From NCBI GenBank assembly GCA_003523055.1, contig DPHC01000002.1, positions 244,567 to 268,765 on the forward strand: a DNA stretch of 24,199 nt. The letters run 5' to 3'. Under the pieces are notes generated by a model. It saw only the letters and a program-made list of their open reading frames with translations. It was not told the origin of the DNA and did not search any database. The position numbers and the translations under genes are program-made. This stretch comes from Dehalococcoidia bacterium (GTDB lineage: Bacteria; Chloroflexota; Dehalococcoidia; Lucifugimonadales; UBA3495). Every line of letters begins with the position of its first letter. Position 1 is the stretch's first letter. This document shows, piece by piece, positions 23,602 through 24,199 of the stretch.

Positions 23602-24105
23602 ATGAAATCTGACGAACATCAACATACAATAGTGTCTTTGGTTGAAGACAAGCCCGGAGTATTAACTCGAATTGCTGGCCTATTCAGAAGAAGAGGTTTC
23701 AATATTTCTAGCCTAACTGTCGGTAAAAGTGAATCTCCGGGTCTGTCTAGGATGACGTTTGTAGTAACCGGAAGTCCAGAAATAGTAGTGCAAGCTACTA
23801 GACAATTAGACAAATTAATCGATGTTCATACAGTTTGCGACATCACGGATCTTAAAATAGTAGCTCGAGAATTAGCATTGATAAAAGTCTCTTCAACTCC
23901 TGAAACTCGGTCCGAAATAATACAGTTAGCACAAATGTACCGCGCTAGTGTCGTAGACGTTGGTAGAAACTCTACAGTGATAGAAGTTACCGGCAATGAA
24001 GATAAAATCACATCACTACAAGACTTATTTGAACCTTATGGAATAATACAAATAATGCGAACAGGAAGAGTCGCTATGACACGTGGTAACGAAACAGAAA
24101 AATAA
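23602..24105 (+). CDS. ilvN: Acetolactate synthase small (regulatory) subunit
   Basis: A 167-residue regulatory partner of IlvB that raises its activity and confers valine feedback control. The N-terminal ACT domain (about 8-80) is clear: TIVSLVEDKPGVLTRIAGLFRRRGFNI. The C-terminal AHAS-small domain (about 88-160) carries LALIKVS and YGIIQIMRTGRVAM. Length is that of the standard bacterial IlvH/IlvN long form. The ATG is separated by one base from the ilvB stop, so translation is coupled. (Also called ilvH in some genomes.). Confidence 0.96.
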   Translation: MKSDEHQHTIVSLVEDKPGVLTRIAGLFRRRGFNISSLTVGKSESPGLSRMTFVVTGSPEIVVQATRQLDKLIDVHTVCDITDLKIVARELALIKVSSTPETRSEIIQLAQMYRASVVDVGRNSTVIEVTGNEDKITSLQDLFEPYGIIQIMRTGRVAMTRGNETEK

Positions 24106-24125
24106 ACACAATAACGGAGGATTAC

Positions 24126-24199
24126 ATGGACATTTATTACGATAAAGATGCAGATTTAGATATCTTAAAAGGTAAAACCATTGGAATACTAGGATATGG
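24126..24199 (+). CDS. ilvC: Ketol-acid reductoisomerase, N-terminal fragment (cut by window end)
   Basis: The first 24 codons read MDIYYDKDADLDILKGKTIG and continue ILGYG, the well-conserved start of IlvC (YYDKDADL, then the beginning of the GYGSQG NADPH-binding loop). It has a strong GGAGG site seven bases before the ATG and lies 20 bp after ilvN, completing the classical ilvB-ilvN-ilvC operon. The enzyme isomerises and reduces acetolactate with NADPH and Mg2+. The rest lies beyond the window. Confidence 0.94.
   Translation, partial: MDIYYDKDADLDILKGKTIGILGY

Noticed and set aside
1..24199. CRISPR array, insertion sequence, prophage or defence island
   Set aside because: No regularly spaced repeats, transposase, phage structural genes or known defence genes were seen; apart from the possible integrase tail the window is housekeeping and transport genes.

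Overview
The window is AT-rich bacterial chromosome carrying 20 intact protein genes, two genes cut by the window edges, one tRNA, and one probable gene remnant. No marker gene fixes the taxonomy. Several traits together suggest a marine, low-GC Chloroflexota bacterium of the SAR202/Dehalococcoidia kind: a lipoprotein with a Val-Glu-Lys spacer typical of that phylum, an enolase-superfamily enzyme, a YtcJ-type amidohydrolase, an HspR-type heat-shock regulator, and a T-box ahead of ilvBNC. This is an inference from gene content.

Left part (1-5300). The tail of an unknown + strand gene is followed by a minus-strand operon: ATPase (proV-like), permease (proW-like), and a mandelate-racemase-type enolase-superfamily enzyme. 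It has a near-consensus promoter and a possible leader hairpin. The operon lacks a substrate-binding protein; a matching lipoprotein lies alone at 10806-11903. Next come a small membrane-anchored PD-(D/E)XK nuclease-like protein (-) and a hypothetical lipoprotein (+).

Middle part (5300-13310). A tRNA-Asn(GUU) gene (-) sits beside what looks like a decayed tyrosine-recombinase tail. A heat-shock operon follows from a consensus promoter: dnaJ/cbpA-like, hspR, a ClpC-type Hsp100 unfoldase, and an MFS transporter, closed by a perfect 16-bp bidirectional terminator. On the minus strand are the betaine-binding lipoprotein, trmL and a ThuA-domain protein.

Right part (13466-24199). A tight + strand operon runs tyrA, aroA, gmk, lipA and a YtcJ-like amidohydrolase. 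It meets, tail to tail, a minus-strand pair of metG and a polyprenyl diphosphate synthase. Divergent from metG is a complete T-box leader (probable Leu CUC specifier, terminator at 21857-21890) controlling ilvB, ilvN and ilvC, the last cut by the window edge. 

I do not see a clearly novel defence, mobile or biosynthetic system. The points most worth checking are the enolase-superfamily/betaine-transporter operon, the HspR operon with its MFS passenger, the possible integrase remnant beside the tRNA, and several repeat-rich intergenic regions. Several gene starts were moved to TTG, GTG or internal ATG codons on the basis of ribosome-binding sites.
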